The translations under genes and the position numbers were made by a program. The notes under the pieces were generated by a model, which was not told the origin of the DNA, did no database searches, and saw only the letters and a list, made by a program, of their open reading frames with translations. From positions 1 to 16,615 of the forward strand of contig PCAI01000040.1 in the NCBI GenBank assembly GCA_002731195.1: 16,615 nucleotides of DNA, read 5' to 3'. Shown piece by piece: positions 1 through 6,641 of the stretch. Every line of letters begins with the position of its first letter. The first letter of the stretch is position 1. The stretch comes from Methanobacteriota archaeon. GTDB lineage: Archaea > Thermoplasmatota > Poseidoniia > Poseidoniales > Thalassarchaeaceae.

Positions 1-2
1 AG

Positions 3-1241
3 ATTACTGCAGACAATAGAGGAGTTTTTGCAGCAGATGAGGGAGAAATATTGTCCATACGTGGATGGGCAAGTGATTCTGTTAACGATATCAATAGCCT
101 TCAGTTTTCATGGATGCCGGATGCTGAAAATAATCCTGATATTAGTTATTATCATGAAGGTAGTGAGAGTATAATAAATCATAGTTATAATTATACAGGA
201 CTTCAATTAGCAACTCTACAGATAATTGATGATGATGGCGCTCCTTTAATTTTTGATAACGGACAAGAAGTACTGATAATTCCAATTGAAATATCCAATA
301 TTAATCCCTCAATAGTATCTTTGAATCAAAGGCTTCCAGTAGAAGAAGGGGAAGAATTAATTTTTGATGTAGGAGTTTCTGATAGTTTGAATGATATAGC
401 AAGTTTATATTCGTGTTTTGATATAGATCCATCATTAGACTCTGATTCATCCGGTTTGAGTGATGATGATTGTGATTTTAATTCAAATTATATGTCGTAT
501 ACATGGGAAGATGCTAGTAAAGTTCCGGAATATATCATATTCCATGTGAGTGATGATGATAATGCTTCAGCAAGTATAGAAATAGAAATAGATGTTAGGA
601 ATGTTAGGCCTACTGCAGTAGCAGAACCTGATTCAATAAATCCAGTTCAAGGTAATTTCATTTCATTGAGTGCGAATGGGACAATTGATTCAGAATATGA
701 CATTGAAAATATGATATATCACTGGGATATTGACATATCTGTAGACTCCGATAATGATGGTGATCCAGCGAATGATGTAGACATGCAGGGAAGGTGGGTG
801 CAAGTTATTTACGATACTGAGGGAATGAAAAATGTCAAATTAACTGTTTATGATGAGTCGGAAAGTAATTCTGTCTACATGGTTGTTGATGTAGCAAAGG
901 CTCCATTTGATTTCAAAACAAGTTTTAAAGAAAATTCAGCATCTATTTTACTAATTGTCTTGATTGGTATCGCAGGAATAGTTTTGGCACAGAGATATCA
1001 GGAAAGTAAAGTAGTAGAATCTGAAAAAAAAGAGGTCCCTATTTCAATTGATCAATTATTCGATGATTCAGAGCTAAAAACTTCAAAGGAAGAAAAAATA
1101 GGGAATGAAGTCAAAGAAGAAACTGAGAGTATGCCTTCTGAATCTCTTAACCAAATAAATTTTGATAAATTGGAAGAAGATAAAATAGCCATAAATGAGA
1201 TTCTAAGTGATGAAGACATCGAAGCACTCTTTGAGGAGTAG
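3..1241 (+). CDS. PKD-repeat surface protein with C-terminal membrane anchor, 5'-truncated
   Basis: The frame is open to the left edge of the window, so the N-terminus is missing; a TTG at 51 is probably internal. The visible 412 residues hold at least three beta-sandwich units of PKD/cadherin type, with recurring acidic turns such as SDSVND, SDSLND and SDDDN. One unit (about 714-890) carries a Ca2+-binding-like loop at 738-782 with alternating Asp (DSDNDGDPANDVD), as in thrombospondin type-3 motifs. A related acidic loop lies at 420-480. A hydrophobic helix at about 939-992 is followed by a Gln-Arg stop-transfer and an acidic, Glu/Lys-rich tail of about 80 residues ending DEDIEALFEE. It is therefore probably a type I membrane protein with its repeats outside the cell. 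The ligand and function are unknown. Its stop codon lies 16 bases before the preferred sepF start, so the two are probably co-transcribed. Confidence 0.8.
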   Translation: MTADNRGVFAADEGEILSIRGWASDSVNDINSLQFSWMPDAENNPDISYYHEGSESIINHSYNYTGLQLATLQIIDDDGAPLIFDNGQEVLIIPIEISNINPSIVSLNQRLPVEEGEELIFDVGVSDSLNDIASLYSCFDIDPSLDSDSSGLSDDDCDFNSNYMSYTWEDASKVPEYIIFHVSDDDNASASIEIEIDVRNVRPTAVAEPDSINPVQGNFISLSANGTIDSEYDIENMIYHWDIDISVDSDNDGDPANDVDMQGRWVQVIYDTEGMKNVKLTVYDESESNSVYMVVDVAKAPFDFKTSFKENSASILLIVLIGIAGIVLAQRYQESKVVESEKKEVPISIDQLFDDSELKTSKEEKIGNEVKEETESMPSESLNQINFDKLEEDKIAINEILSDEDIEALFEE

Positions 1242-1257
1242 TGTCTCCGACTTAATT

Positions 1258-1716
1258 ATGGTTAATCTCTTTCGCCTTTTGGGATTGCCAAATCCCAACC
1301 CTTCAAACCCACCTAAAGAGATAAAATATTCTAGAGGAAAAAATAAATCTAGAGAAAAGAATAGTATGCTAATATTATCAGATATACGCATCTCTGAAAG
1401 AACAAATCGGCTGATGGCCAAACCAAGTCGTAAAGTGATATATCTAAAACCAGATAAATTACACCGATTACACCTGAGTGGGATGGGGCAAGAATTGGCT
1501 AAAGGGAATATGTTATTAGTCGACCTAGGGGGTTTGATACACATGCCCAGTCAGACTGCAAAATGCAACCGAGAAGTTAACCAATTAGCTGAAAATAATG
1601 GCTTGATTGCATTTGCTTTGAATGATTCTGATACTTTAATAATGATTCCGGGTTCAAAAATGCGTGTTGACACTAAGAAACATATTCTTGGACTATCTGA
1701 ATTGAAAAAATCGTGA
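1258..1716 (+). CDS. sepF: SepF-like cell-division protein (DUF552)
   Basis: 152 residues. SepF tethers FtsZ to the membrane at the division site in many archaea and in Gram-positive bacteria. The N-terminus (MVNLFRLLG) reads as a short amphipathic membrane-targeting helix. A polar linker of about 45 residues follows, then the conserved SepF core at about residues 59-137: a KVIYLKP strand, helix, GNMLLVDL strand, helix, and a TLIMIPG strand. Upstream in-frame starts (GTG 1207, ATG 1210, TTG 1231) would add residues before the targeting helix and overlap the upstream gene, so ATG 1258 is preferred, although no clear Shine-Dalgarno precedes it. It follows the PKD membrane protein gene by 16 bases and ends at a bidirectional terminator-like repeat. 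The family call is from recalled sequence pattern and is fairly secure; a divisome role here is inferred. Confidence 0.82.
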   Translation: MVNLFRLLGLPNPNPSNPPKEIKYSRGKNKSREKNSMLILSDIRISERTNRLMAKPSRKVIYLKPDKLHRLHLSGMGQELAKGNMLLVDLGGLIHMPSQTAKCNREVNQLAENNGLIAFALNDSDTLIMIPGSKMRVDTKKHILGLSELKKS

Positions 1717-1727
1717 ATTATTTTTTC
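1704..1727. terminator. Inverted repeat between convergent genes, probable bidirectional terminator
   Basis: GAAAAAAT (1704-1711) and ATTTTTTC (1720-1727) are perfect 8-base inverted arms around an 8-base spacer. The repeat spans the stop codons of sepF (plus strand) and the small minus-strand gene, whose ends are 1 base apart. Each strand reads a run of six T just past its own stop codon. Archaeal termination relies mainly on T-tracts, so the symmetric arrangement could end transcription in both directions. It is seen directly in the sequence; function is inferred. Confidence 0.55.
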
Positions 1728-1951
1728 TCGCCTGGCTCATAAGAGACCTTATCATCTTCAAGCCATGAGTCTAATTCCTTAGACGTGACCTCTTTTACCG
1801 TTATTTTCATAAAATCTCTATATGCCATCCATTTTTCAATTTCTTTAATGTCATCTCCTCTTTTTTCCTTACGAACTATGGAAGCATCAGAGTAGATAAT
1901 GCAATGTTGTAAGAATTTTGTAACTAATTTTCTTTTTTCTTCTATTTTCAT
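1718..1951 (-). CDS. Small charged hypothetical protein downstream of the peroxiredoxin
   Basis: 77 residues, rich in Lys and Glu, with no membrane segment, signal peptide or recognised motif. It has one Cys, in the segment FLQHCIIYSD. The start chosen is the ATG at 1951, whose A is also the last base of the upstream peroxiredoxin TGA stop (TGATG). A GTG one codon earlier (1954) is an alternative. This coupling, the shared strand and the absence of a gap support a real gene at the end of the polX-nth-bcp operon. Function unknown. Confidence 0.6.
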   Translation of the reverse strand: MKIEEKRKLVTKFLQHCIIYSDASIVRKEKRGDDIKEIEKWMAYRDFMKITVKEVTSKELDSWLEDDKVSYEPGEKK

Positions 1952-2433
1952 CACGCAACACCTAGATCTAACATTAATTTCTCCACATGTCCTTTTGCCC
2001 TAACGCCATATTTCGCCCATGCAATTAAACCATCCTCAGAAATAGCAAATGTAGACCTCAGGCAACCCATGTATTCTTTTCCATACATATTTTTCATCCT
2101 CCATGTGCCATATAATTTATGAAGGTCAGAATCTTTATCTACAACTAAATCAAATGGCAATTCAAATTTGTTAGTAAATTTTTCATGGCTAGTAGCAGAA
2201 TCTGTAGAAACTCCTATCACTTTCCATCCAGTTTCTTCAAATCTAGAAAAATTATCACGGAAATCACATGCTTCAATAGTGCAACCCGGCGTATTGTCTC
2301 TTGGATAAAAATACAAAATAATACCTTTGTTCTGATTGATAATTTCAGATAATTTTATTTTTGTTCCATCAGTAATTATACATTCAAATTCAGGCGCTAA
2401 ATCTCCAACAGATAGTTCCACTACTTCATCCAT
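1951..2433 (-). CDS. bcp: Peroxiredoxin, Bcp/PrxQ type (thiol peroxidase)
   Basis: 160 residues, the usual length of the Bcp/PrxQ family, which reduces hydrogen peroxide and organic hydroperoxides using thioredoxin-like donors in the cytoplasm. The catalytic motif TPGCTIEACDFRD is present, with peroxidatic Cys51 and resolving Cys56 five residues apart as in atypical 2-Cys PrxQ enzymes. Other family features are APEF near the N-terminus, YFYPRDNTPG before the active site, VIGVSTDS, and an Arg in the LRSTF segment near the C-terminus. It follows the uncharacterised gene by 31 bases and overlaps the start of the small downstream gene. Clustering with two DNA-repair genes suggests a shared oxidative-damage theme (inference). 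Confidence 0.93.
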   Translation of the reverse strand: MDEVVELSVGDLAPEFECIITDGTKIKLSEIINQNKGIILYFYPRDNTPGCTIEACDFRDNFSRFEETGWKVIGVSTDSATSHEKFTNKFELPFDLVVDKDSDLHKLYGTWRMKNMYGKEYMGCLRSTFAISEDGLIAWAKYGVRAKGHVEKLMLDLGVA

Positions 2434-2464
2434 AACAATGCGTAACGGGCATCACACATGAAAT

Positions 2465-3034
2465 CTAGTTTTTCCCGATCATTGAAGTCACTCGTACAGA
2501 AGATGGTTTGTCAGGAGGATCACTAAATCCAAAATTAATGGAGTCGGAAAGTTTTGAAATATCTCCAAAGGGTTCTTGTTTATATTTAGCAAATCCTTTT
2601 TTGACCCATGAAATACTTCTCACCATATACCATTCTTTCATATTATTATTTGTTCTACCATAAGTCTTTGTACCGAAAATTAGATTGGCAAAAAAATATT
2701 CAACACTTGAAATAAACCATCTAGGGCGCTTAAATGGGATGGGGAAACTCCAACCCCACTCTAAACAAACAAACAAATCTTCGGATTCTATTTCTATTTT
2801 GTTTTTATTTCTTTTAACATTTAATGGGGCAATTATTACTTCTTCGAAAGAATAAATATTGGAAACATAATTTGCACATTCTATTGAAGAAGAAACTAGA
2901 ATTCTTTTTCCATCTGGCCTTGCCCACATTATATTGGTAAAACTCCCAAGAGGAGAATGTAACCAATCTCCAATAACTATTCGCTCCCCAGAAGAGAAAG
3001 CCGAAGACGTAATCCTACCTTCAAAAATATCCAT
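2465..3034 (-). CDS. Uncharacterised conserved protein, 189 aa
   Basis: No signal peptide, clear membrane helix or catalytic motif was recognised. The first half (MDIFEGRI, GERIVIGDW, GSFTNIMWARPDGKRILV) is predicted beta-rich and reads like an uncharacterised bacterial family with the pattern F-x-G-R-x(n)-G-D-W-x-x-S-P-x-G and MWARPDG; that resemblance is from memory and is unverified. The middle has a Trp/Pro-rich stretch (ECLEWGW-like, PIPFKRPRWF) and the C-terminus ends in a Pro/Ser-rich tail. It starts 4 bases after the nth stop codon, so it is almost certainly translated from the same operon. Function unknown. Confidence 0.7.
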   Translation of the reverse strand: MDIFEGRITSSAFSSGERIVIGDWLHSPLGSFTNIMWARPDGKRILVSSSIECANYVSNIYSFEEVIIAPLNVKRNKNKIEIESEDLFVCLEWGWSFPIPFKRPRWFISSVEYFFANLIFGTKTYGRTNNNMKEWYMVRSISWVKKGFAKYKQEPFGDISKLSDSINFGFSDPPDKPSSVRVTSMIGKN

Positions 3035-3038
3035 ATCT

Positions 3039-3686
3039 TCACTTTCTTGATTCTAAAATAATTTGTTTTTTGGTTGCTGCCCATGAACATATCAAACAGT
3101 TACTCAGATTATGCCTTAAGGCTGGACAATGTTCTCTTCCAAAGTATATTATTTGTAGATGCCTTCGGTTCCACGTATCTTGAGGGAATAATTTTTTTAG
3201 ATCATTTTCTGTTTGGGCAACGGATTTTCCTTTTGACAACCCCCATCTTTTGGCTAATCTGTGAATATGTGTATCTACAGGAAATGCCGGTAAACCAAAT
3301 GCCTGTGACATTACTACACCTGCAGTTTTATGGCCAACACCTGCAAGTGATTCAAGAAAATCCCATTCGGGTTTTATTATTCCTCCACTGTCGATAATTT
3401 GTTCAGCCATTTTTTTCAAATTTTTTGCTTTCGTTGGTGCTAAACCAACCTCTCTGATAATACTTTGAATTTCGTCTACTTCTAGAGAATTCATTTTGAT
3501 AGGAGTGTTTGCTACTTCAAATAACTTAGGAGTTACTTGGTTGACCTTTTTATCAGTAGTTTGTGCAGAAAGCATGACTGCAACAAGAAGAGTATAGTCA
3601 TCACTATGATCCAATGGAATAGGTTGTTCCGGGTATAATTCATCCAATAATTTGCCTATCTCATTGGCTTTCTCAATCCTACGCAT
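3039..3686 (-). CDS. nth: Endonuclease III (DNA glycosylase/AP lyase) with a degenerate Fe-S motif
   Basis: 215 residues. The enzyme excises oxidised pyrimidines and nicks the abasic site in base-excision repair. The helix-hairpin-helix LAGVGHKTAGVV carries catalytic Lys120, and VDTHIHR carries Asp138. Both fall on the E. coli numbers when the ATG at 3686 is used. That start also has an AGGGAG Shine-Dalgarno and leaves 1 base after the upstream stop, so it is preferred over the ATG at 3704, which overlaps the membrane-protein gene. The C-terminal cluster loop is abnormal: E. coli has C-x6-C-x2-C-x5-C, whereas here Cys lie at 187, 197 and 200 (C-x9-C-x2-C) and no fourth Cys follows. The [4Fe-4S] cluster is therefore probably absent or unusually liganded. 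It sits downstream of polX, a natural repair partner. Confidence 0.93.
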   Translation of the reverse strand: MRRIEKANEIGKLLDELYPEQPIPLDHSDDYTLLVAVMLSAQTTDKKVNQVTPKLFEVANTPIKMNSLEVDEIQSIIREVGLAPTKAKNLKKMAEQIIDSGGIIKPEWDFLESLAGVGHKTAGVVMSQAFGLPAFPVDTHIHRLAKRWGLSKGKSVAQTENDLKKLFPQDTWNRRHLQIIYFGREHCPALRHNLSNCLICSWAATKKQIILESRK

Positions 3687-3687
3687 T

Positions 3688-3894
3688 CTACTCCCTCTGA
3701 TCATCTTTAATGCCCAAAATAAATGCTGTAATTAGACATAATGCCGGTATTCCATAACAAGGGCCATACATAAATTCCCCTCCTTCCATTGAGTCTGAAG
3801 TAGTGCCCCCTAATGCAATATAAGAAATCAAACCTAAAACTAAACTCGGTAACACGGCTACTCCTACAAATACAAGTCCGCGTGCTAATCCCAT
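3688..3894 (-). CDS. Small two-helix membrane protein
   Basis: 68 residues with two strongly hydrophobic segments (about 7-29 and 45-62) joined by a short acidic, Gly-rich loop (TTSDSMEGGEFMYG) and ending in a charged tail, DDQRE. The loop and the two Cys (46 and 53) are the only polar features. It starts 35 bases after the polX stop and ends 1 base before the preferred nth start, so it lies inside the operon. A longer overlapping frame on the same strand (3707-3940) lacks sensible composition and is taken as a shadow. Function unknown; no family recognised. Confidence 0.65.
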   Translation of the reverse strand: MGLARGLVFVGVAVLPSLVLGLISYIALGGTTSDSMEGGEFMYGPCYGIPALCLITAFILGIKDDQRE

Positions 3895-3929
3895 GCCTTC
3901 GACTGATACTAATATTTGATGAAGTTTCG

Positions 3930-5807
3930 TTATTTGCCAAAGAGATTCTCGATTTCTGTCCTAGATTTTGTATTTAGTACATCTTCATTTTCTAGCCAGC
4001 CTTTTCTTGCGATTTGAGTACCATACCATACATCGTTGAGGCCTTTGGTGTCATGGGCATCTGGATTAATGCATATTGGTACACCCAATTCTTTGGCATA
4101 TTTACAAAATTTCCAATCTAAATCAAGTCTGTAAGGAGAAGCATTAATTTCAACCGCCTTTAATATTCCTTCTTGATTAAACTCTGCCATTTTACGGAGA
4201 ATTGCATGCATGTCTAATGGGAACCCTTCTCTTCCCTGTAAGATTCTTCCCGTAGGATGCCCTAATATAGTAAATGTGGGGTCTTCAATCGCTTTAATTA
4301 AGAATTCTGTATTAGTTGATTCGTCCCTATTTTTCCAACTTCCTAGGGCATGAACAGAACCGATAATATGTGAAAAGGAATTACGTATTTCTAAAGAATA
4401 ATCTAGTTTCCCATCTGATAATATATCACATTCTGAACCATGGAATAATTTAAAATCAATATTTTCATTTAGGTAATGTTTGTTCAGTTTTTCGATTTCA
4501 AGAGATTGGGTGATTATTTCGCCACTTGGAATTCCTATTTGCCTGCCTCCTATATTTAGAGACTCTGAATGATCGGCTATTCCTAAATACTTCCAACCGA
4601 GATTAATGGCATGATTGGCCATTTCTTGCAAGGTTGCAGCACCATCAGAAGCAGTTGTATGATTATGGAATGCTCCCTTTAAATCATTAACTTCGATTAG
4701 TTTTGGGAGATTACCTTGTATTGCTGCTTCTATTTCCCCCCTATCTTCACGTAACTCTGGAGGGATCCATGCCATCCCTAAATTCTTGTATATTTCTGCT
4801 TCATCATTACAAATAAGTGTATTCTTAGCGGCATCCATGCCTATCTTATTACCTGCTTCCTTCTCTGAAAATAATCCAAATTCATTTAATCTCAAGCCTT
4901 TTTCAATCGCTTTTTGACGCATTCGTATATTATGTTCCTTCGAACCCGTGAAGTAAGCTAAAGTAAAGGGGAATGTTTCTAGATTAACTATTCTGATTTG
5001 GGCATCAATTGTTGCGTTACTAGATCTTTCAGAGAGACTTTCGGAAAGAGCAAAATCCATCTCGTTATTACTAATGGTGTCGGCCAACATTTCTGCTTCC
5101 AAAATTAAGCTGATTTTTGAAGTTCCTTGACCTTTTACTTCAGCGATACCTGGTAAACTCATGATTTCTCTGATGATATCTTCTTGGTATTCGGGATTGG
5201 CACCTAAAACTATATCTAAATCGCCGATTGTTTCCCTCATTCTTCTAGCGCTCCCAGCGAGTTGTGCCTTTGCTACATTGGGAATTTTTGATATCTTATC
5301 TTCTAATACGCGGCCATAAGCAAGGCCAATATCCATCCTACTTCTTCCTTGATATCTATGAAGTAATTCAATTCCTTCAAGATATTTTTCTTGACTTTTT
5401 GAGCCGAAACCTTCCAAAGATGCTATGTGGTTATTTTCACATGCAGATTTTAATTTGTCTAGTGAATCAATATTCAATTCTTCGTAAAGTAATCTAACTC
5501 TTTTTGGACCCAAACTAGGAATTCCTGTCATCTGTATCAATCCAGGAGGAATCTTGTCATATAATTCGTTAAGATTTCCCCATGAGCCATGTAAAACTGC
5601 TTCAGAGATAAGGCCACCAATTCCTTTCCCAATTCCTTTTATTTCAGTAATTCTATTCTCTTTGACAACTGATAGTAAATCTTCTTCTAATGTAGCCAAC
5701 GCACGACTTGCATTTTGGTATGCTATGACCCTGAATCTATTAGCGCCATCTAATTCAAGTAAAATAGCTACTTGTTCGAATGTATTGGAGATTTGTGTTT
5801 TTGTCAT
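3930..5807 (-). CDS. polX: Family X DNA polymerase with PHP exonuclease domain (PolX), altered palm
   Basis: 625 residues. PolX enzymes fill short gaps in repair; the fused PHP domain gives Mn2+-dependent 3'-5' exonuclease or AP-endonuclease activity. Order: helix-hairpin-helix 8-kDa region (about 1-150, with IKGIGKGIG), palm with AGSARR...GDLDIV (Asp196, Asp198) and FTGSKEHNIRMR, then PHP from about 378. The PHP metal ligands look complete: HNH, SDG, ADHS, GSECD, SVH, GHP and PDAH. The third polymerase Asp is missing: where B. subtilis has VDFRLV this protein has AQIRIV (Gln270), preceded by an extra segment of roughly 25 residues (about 237-268). The start MTKTQISNTFEQVA matches the family N-terminus; an upstream ATG at 5864 would add 19 unconserved residues but lies about 24 bases from a TATA box. 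It leads the repair operon. Confidence 0.93.
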   Translation of the reverse strand: MTKTQISNTFEQVAILLELDGANRFRVIAYQNASRALATLEEDLLSVVKENRITEIKGIGKGIGGLISEAVLHGSWGNLNELYDKIPPGLIQMTGIPSLGPKRVRLLYEELNIDSLDKLKSACENNHIASLEGFGSKSQEKYLEGIELLHRYQGRSRMDIGLAYGRVLEDKISKIPNVAKAQLAGSARRMRETIGDLDIVLGANPEYQEDIIREIMSLPGIAEVKGQGTSKISLILEAEMLADTISNNEMDFALSESLSERSSNATIDAQIRIVNLETFPFTLAYFTGSKEHNIRMRQKAIEKGLRLNEFGLFSEKEAGNKIGMDAAKNTLICNDEAEIYKNLGMAWIPPELREDRGEIEAAIQGNLPKLIEVNDLKGAFHNHTTASDGAATLQEMANHAINLGWKYLGIADHSESLNIGGRQIGIPSGEIITQSLEIEKLNKHYLNENIDFKLFHGSECDILSDGKLDYSLEIRNSFSHIIGSVHALGSWKNRDESTNTEFLIKAIEDPTFTILGHPTGRILQGREGFPLDMHAILRKMAEFNQEGILKAVEINASPYRLDLDWKFCKYAKELGVPICINPDAHDTKGLNDVWYGTQIARKGWLENEDVLNTKSRTEIENLFGK

Positions 5808-5880
5808 ATGAGGGGGAGAGGAGCTCTGTGATTGAGGTAAACGCCAGGCAGAAACACTAACCATGTGTTAGTAACGTAAA

Positions 5881-5888
5881 GTCATATA
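5881..5888 (-). promoter_or_regulatory. TATA box for the polX operon
   Basis: On the minus strand the sequence TATATGAC lies in the 77-base divergent gap. Transcription would begin near 5860-5862, giving either a near-leaderless mRNA for the ATG at 5864 or a leader of about 55 bases for the preferred ATG at 5807. Spacing is the only support. Confidence 0.45.
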
Positions 5889-5929
5889 ACTTCATATTGC
5901 CCCTCTTTTGTTCAATAATAGTCCCCTAA

Positions 5930-5937
5930 TATAAACA
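5930..5937 (+). promoter_or_regulatory. TATA box for the three-helix membrane protein
   Basis: TATAAACA lies 30 bases before the ATG at 5960 but only 12 before the ATG at 5942. If it is the TATA box, transcription starts near 5956-5958 and only the 5960 start can be used, on an almost leaderless mRNA. Confidence 0.45.
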
Positions 5938-5959
5938 ACTAATGACGTTTCCGCGTATC

Positions 5960-6292
5960 ATGGATTTAGTCAATATAGTAGAGAACATATCACTTGGGCT
6001 ATGTGGCATATCTACTCTACTATGGATATCAATAGGAACTCTCTCCAGAACGGAAAGTGGCGAAATACTTGCCCAGAGAACAATTATGGTAATGTGCTCC
6101 GCCTCTGCTTTACTCCTATTTTTACTGCACTATTTAGGTGGAGATTTGTGGGGTTCAAGAAATGCTGCCAGGCCTTTAGCAGTATTGGCAATAGTTGTAG
6201 CACTCACTGCATCTCTCAACATTAAAGGGAAGGACATACAAGGAGAAATTAATCCTCATCAAATAATGAAAATGCGCAGAGAAGAAAAATGA
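5960..6292 (+). CDS. Three-helix membrane protein of unknown function
   Basis: 110 residues with three hydrophobic segments (about 10-28, 42-61 and 72-88) and a basic C-terminal tail (KMRREEK). An Arg-containing loop lies between helices 1 and 2, and GDLWGSRNAARP lies between helices 2 and 3. No family recognised. The ATG at 5960 is chosen because the TATA box at 5930 fits it; the ATG at 5942 adds six residues. It is divergent from polX and its stop lies 5 bases from the convergent Nfu-type gene. Function unknown. Confidence 0.65.
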   Translation: MDLVNIVENISLGLCGISTLLWISIGTLSRTESGEILAQRTIMVMCSASALLLFLLHYLGGDLWGSRNAARPLAVLAIVVALTASLNIKGKDIQGEINPHQIMKMRREEK

Positions 6293-6297
6293 CACCA

Positions 6298-6576
6298 TTA
6301 TTGTTCAACATTTAATTTATCATCAATAAAGGAACGCATGTATGCTGGCAACTCACCATTGACAAAAATTACATCATTTACTTCTTCTAATTTCATCAGT
6401 GAATAATATATTTGCATTGCAGTCATTGGAGTAGCAGAACAACCAGTACATCCTCCTTCTAATGAGATCATAATAACTCCGTCGCTAGTGTCTAAAACAT
6501 TAACAACACCATCATGTGCATCAAGAATGGCTTGAACTGGCCCTACAGACTCCAAAATAACTTGTTTGTCAACCAT
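6298..6576 (-). CDS. NifU C-terminal-domain (Nfu-type) Fe-S cluster protein
   Basis: 92 residues, a stand-alone Nfu domain. These proteins carry a [4Fe-4S] cluster across a dimer and pass it to apo-enzymes in the cytoplasm. The hallmark CxxC is in GGCTGCSATPMT (Cys43, Cys46), preceded by the usual VGPVQAILDAHDGVVNV and by DGVIMISLEG, which match the family pattern of an acidic Asp/Gly turn followed by a beta strand. The ATG at 6576 begins at the domain edge and has GGAGG about 9 bases upstream; a further 16 codons upstream are open but unconserved. It stands alone, head to head with the glutamine amidotransferase gene across 65 bases. Confidence 0.88.
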   Translation of the reverse strand: MVDKQVILESVGPVQAILDAHDGVVNVLDTSDGVIMISLEGGCTGCSATPMTAMQIYYSLMKLEEVNDVIFVNGELPAYMRSFIDDKLNVEQ

Positions 6577-6641
6577 CTTGTGAGCCCTCCGACATAATGC
6601 AAGAGGGGGTAGGCTTTCAAACACTCCCTCATACGAGGTCT

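Noticed and set aside
1207..1257. Longer N-terminus for sepF from GTG 1207 or ATG 1210
   Set aside because: It would overlap the end of the PKD gene and place 17 polar residues before the membrane-targeting helix.
3707..3940. 77-codon minus-strand frame overlapping the two-helix membrane protein
   Set aside because: Its translation is Ser/Arg/Cys-rich and unlike a folded protein, whereas the overlapping frame gives two clean membrane helices.
6577..6624. 16 extra N-terminal codons for the Nfu-type protein
   Set aside because: The added residues are not part of the domain, and the ATG at 6576 has a Shine-Dalgarno.
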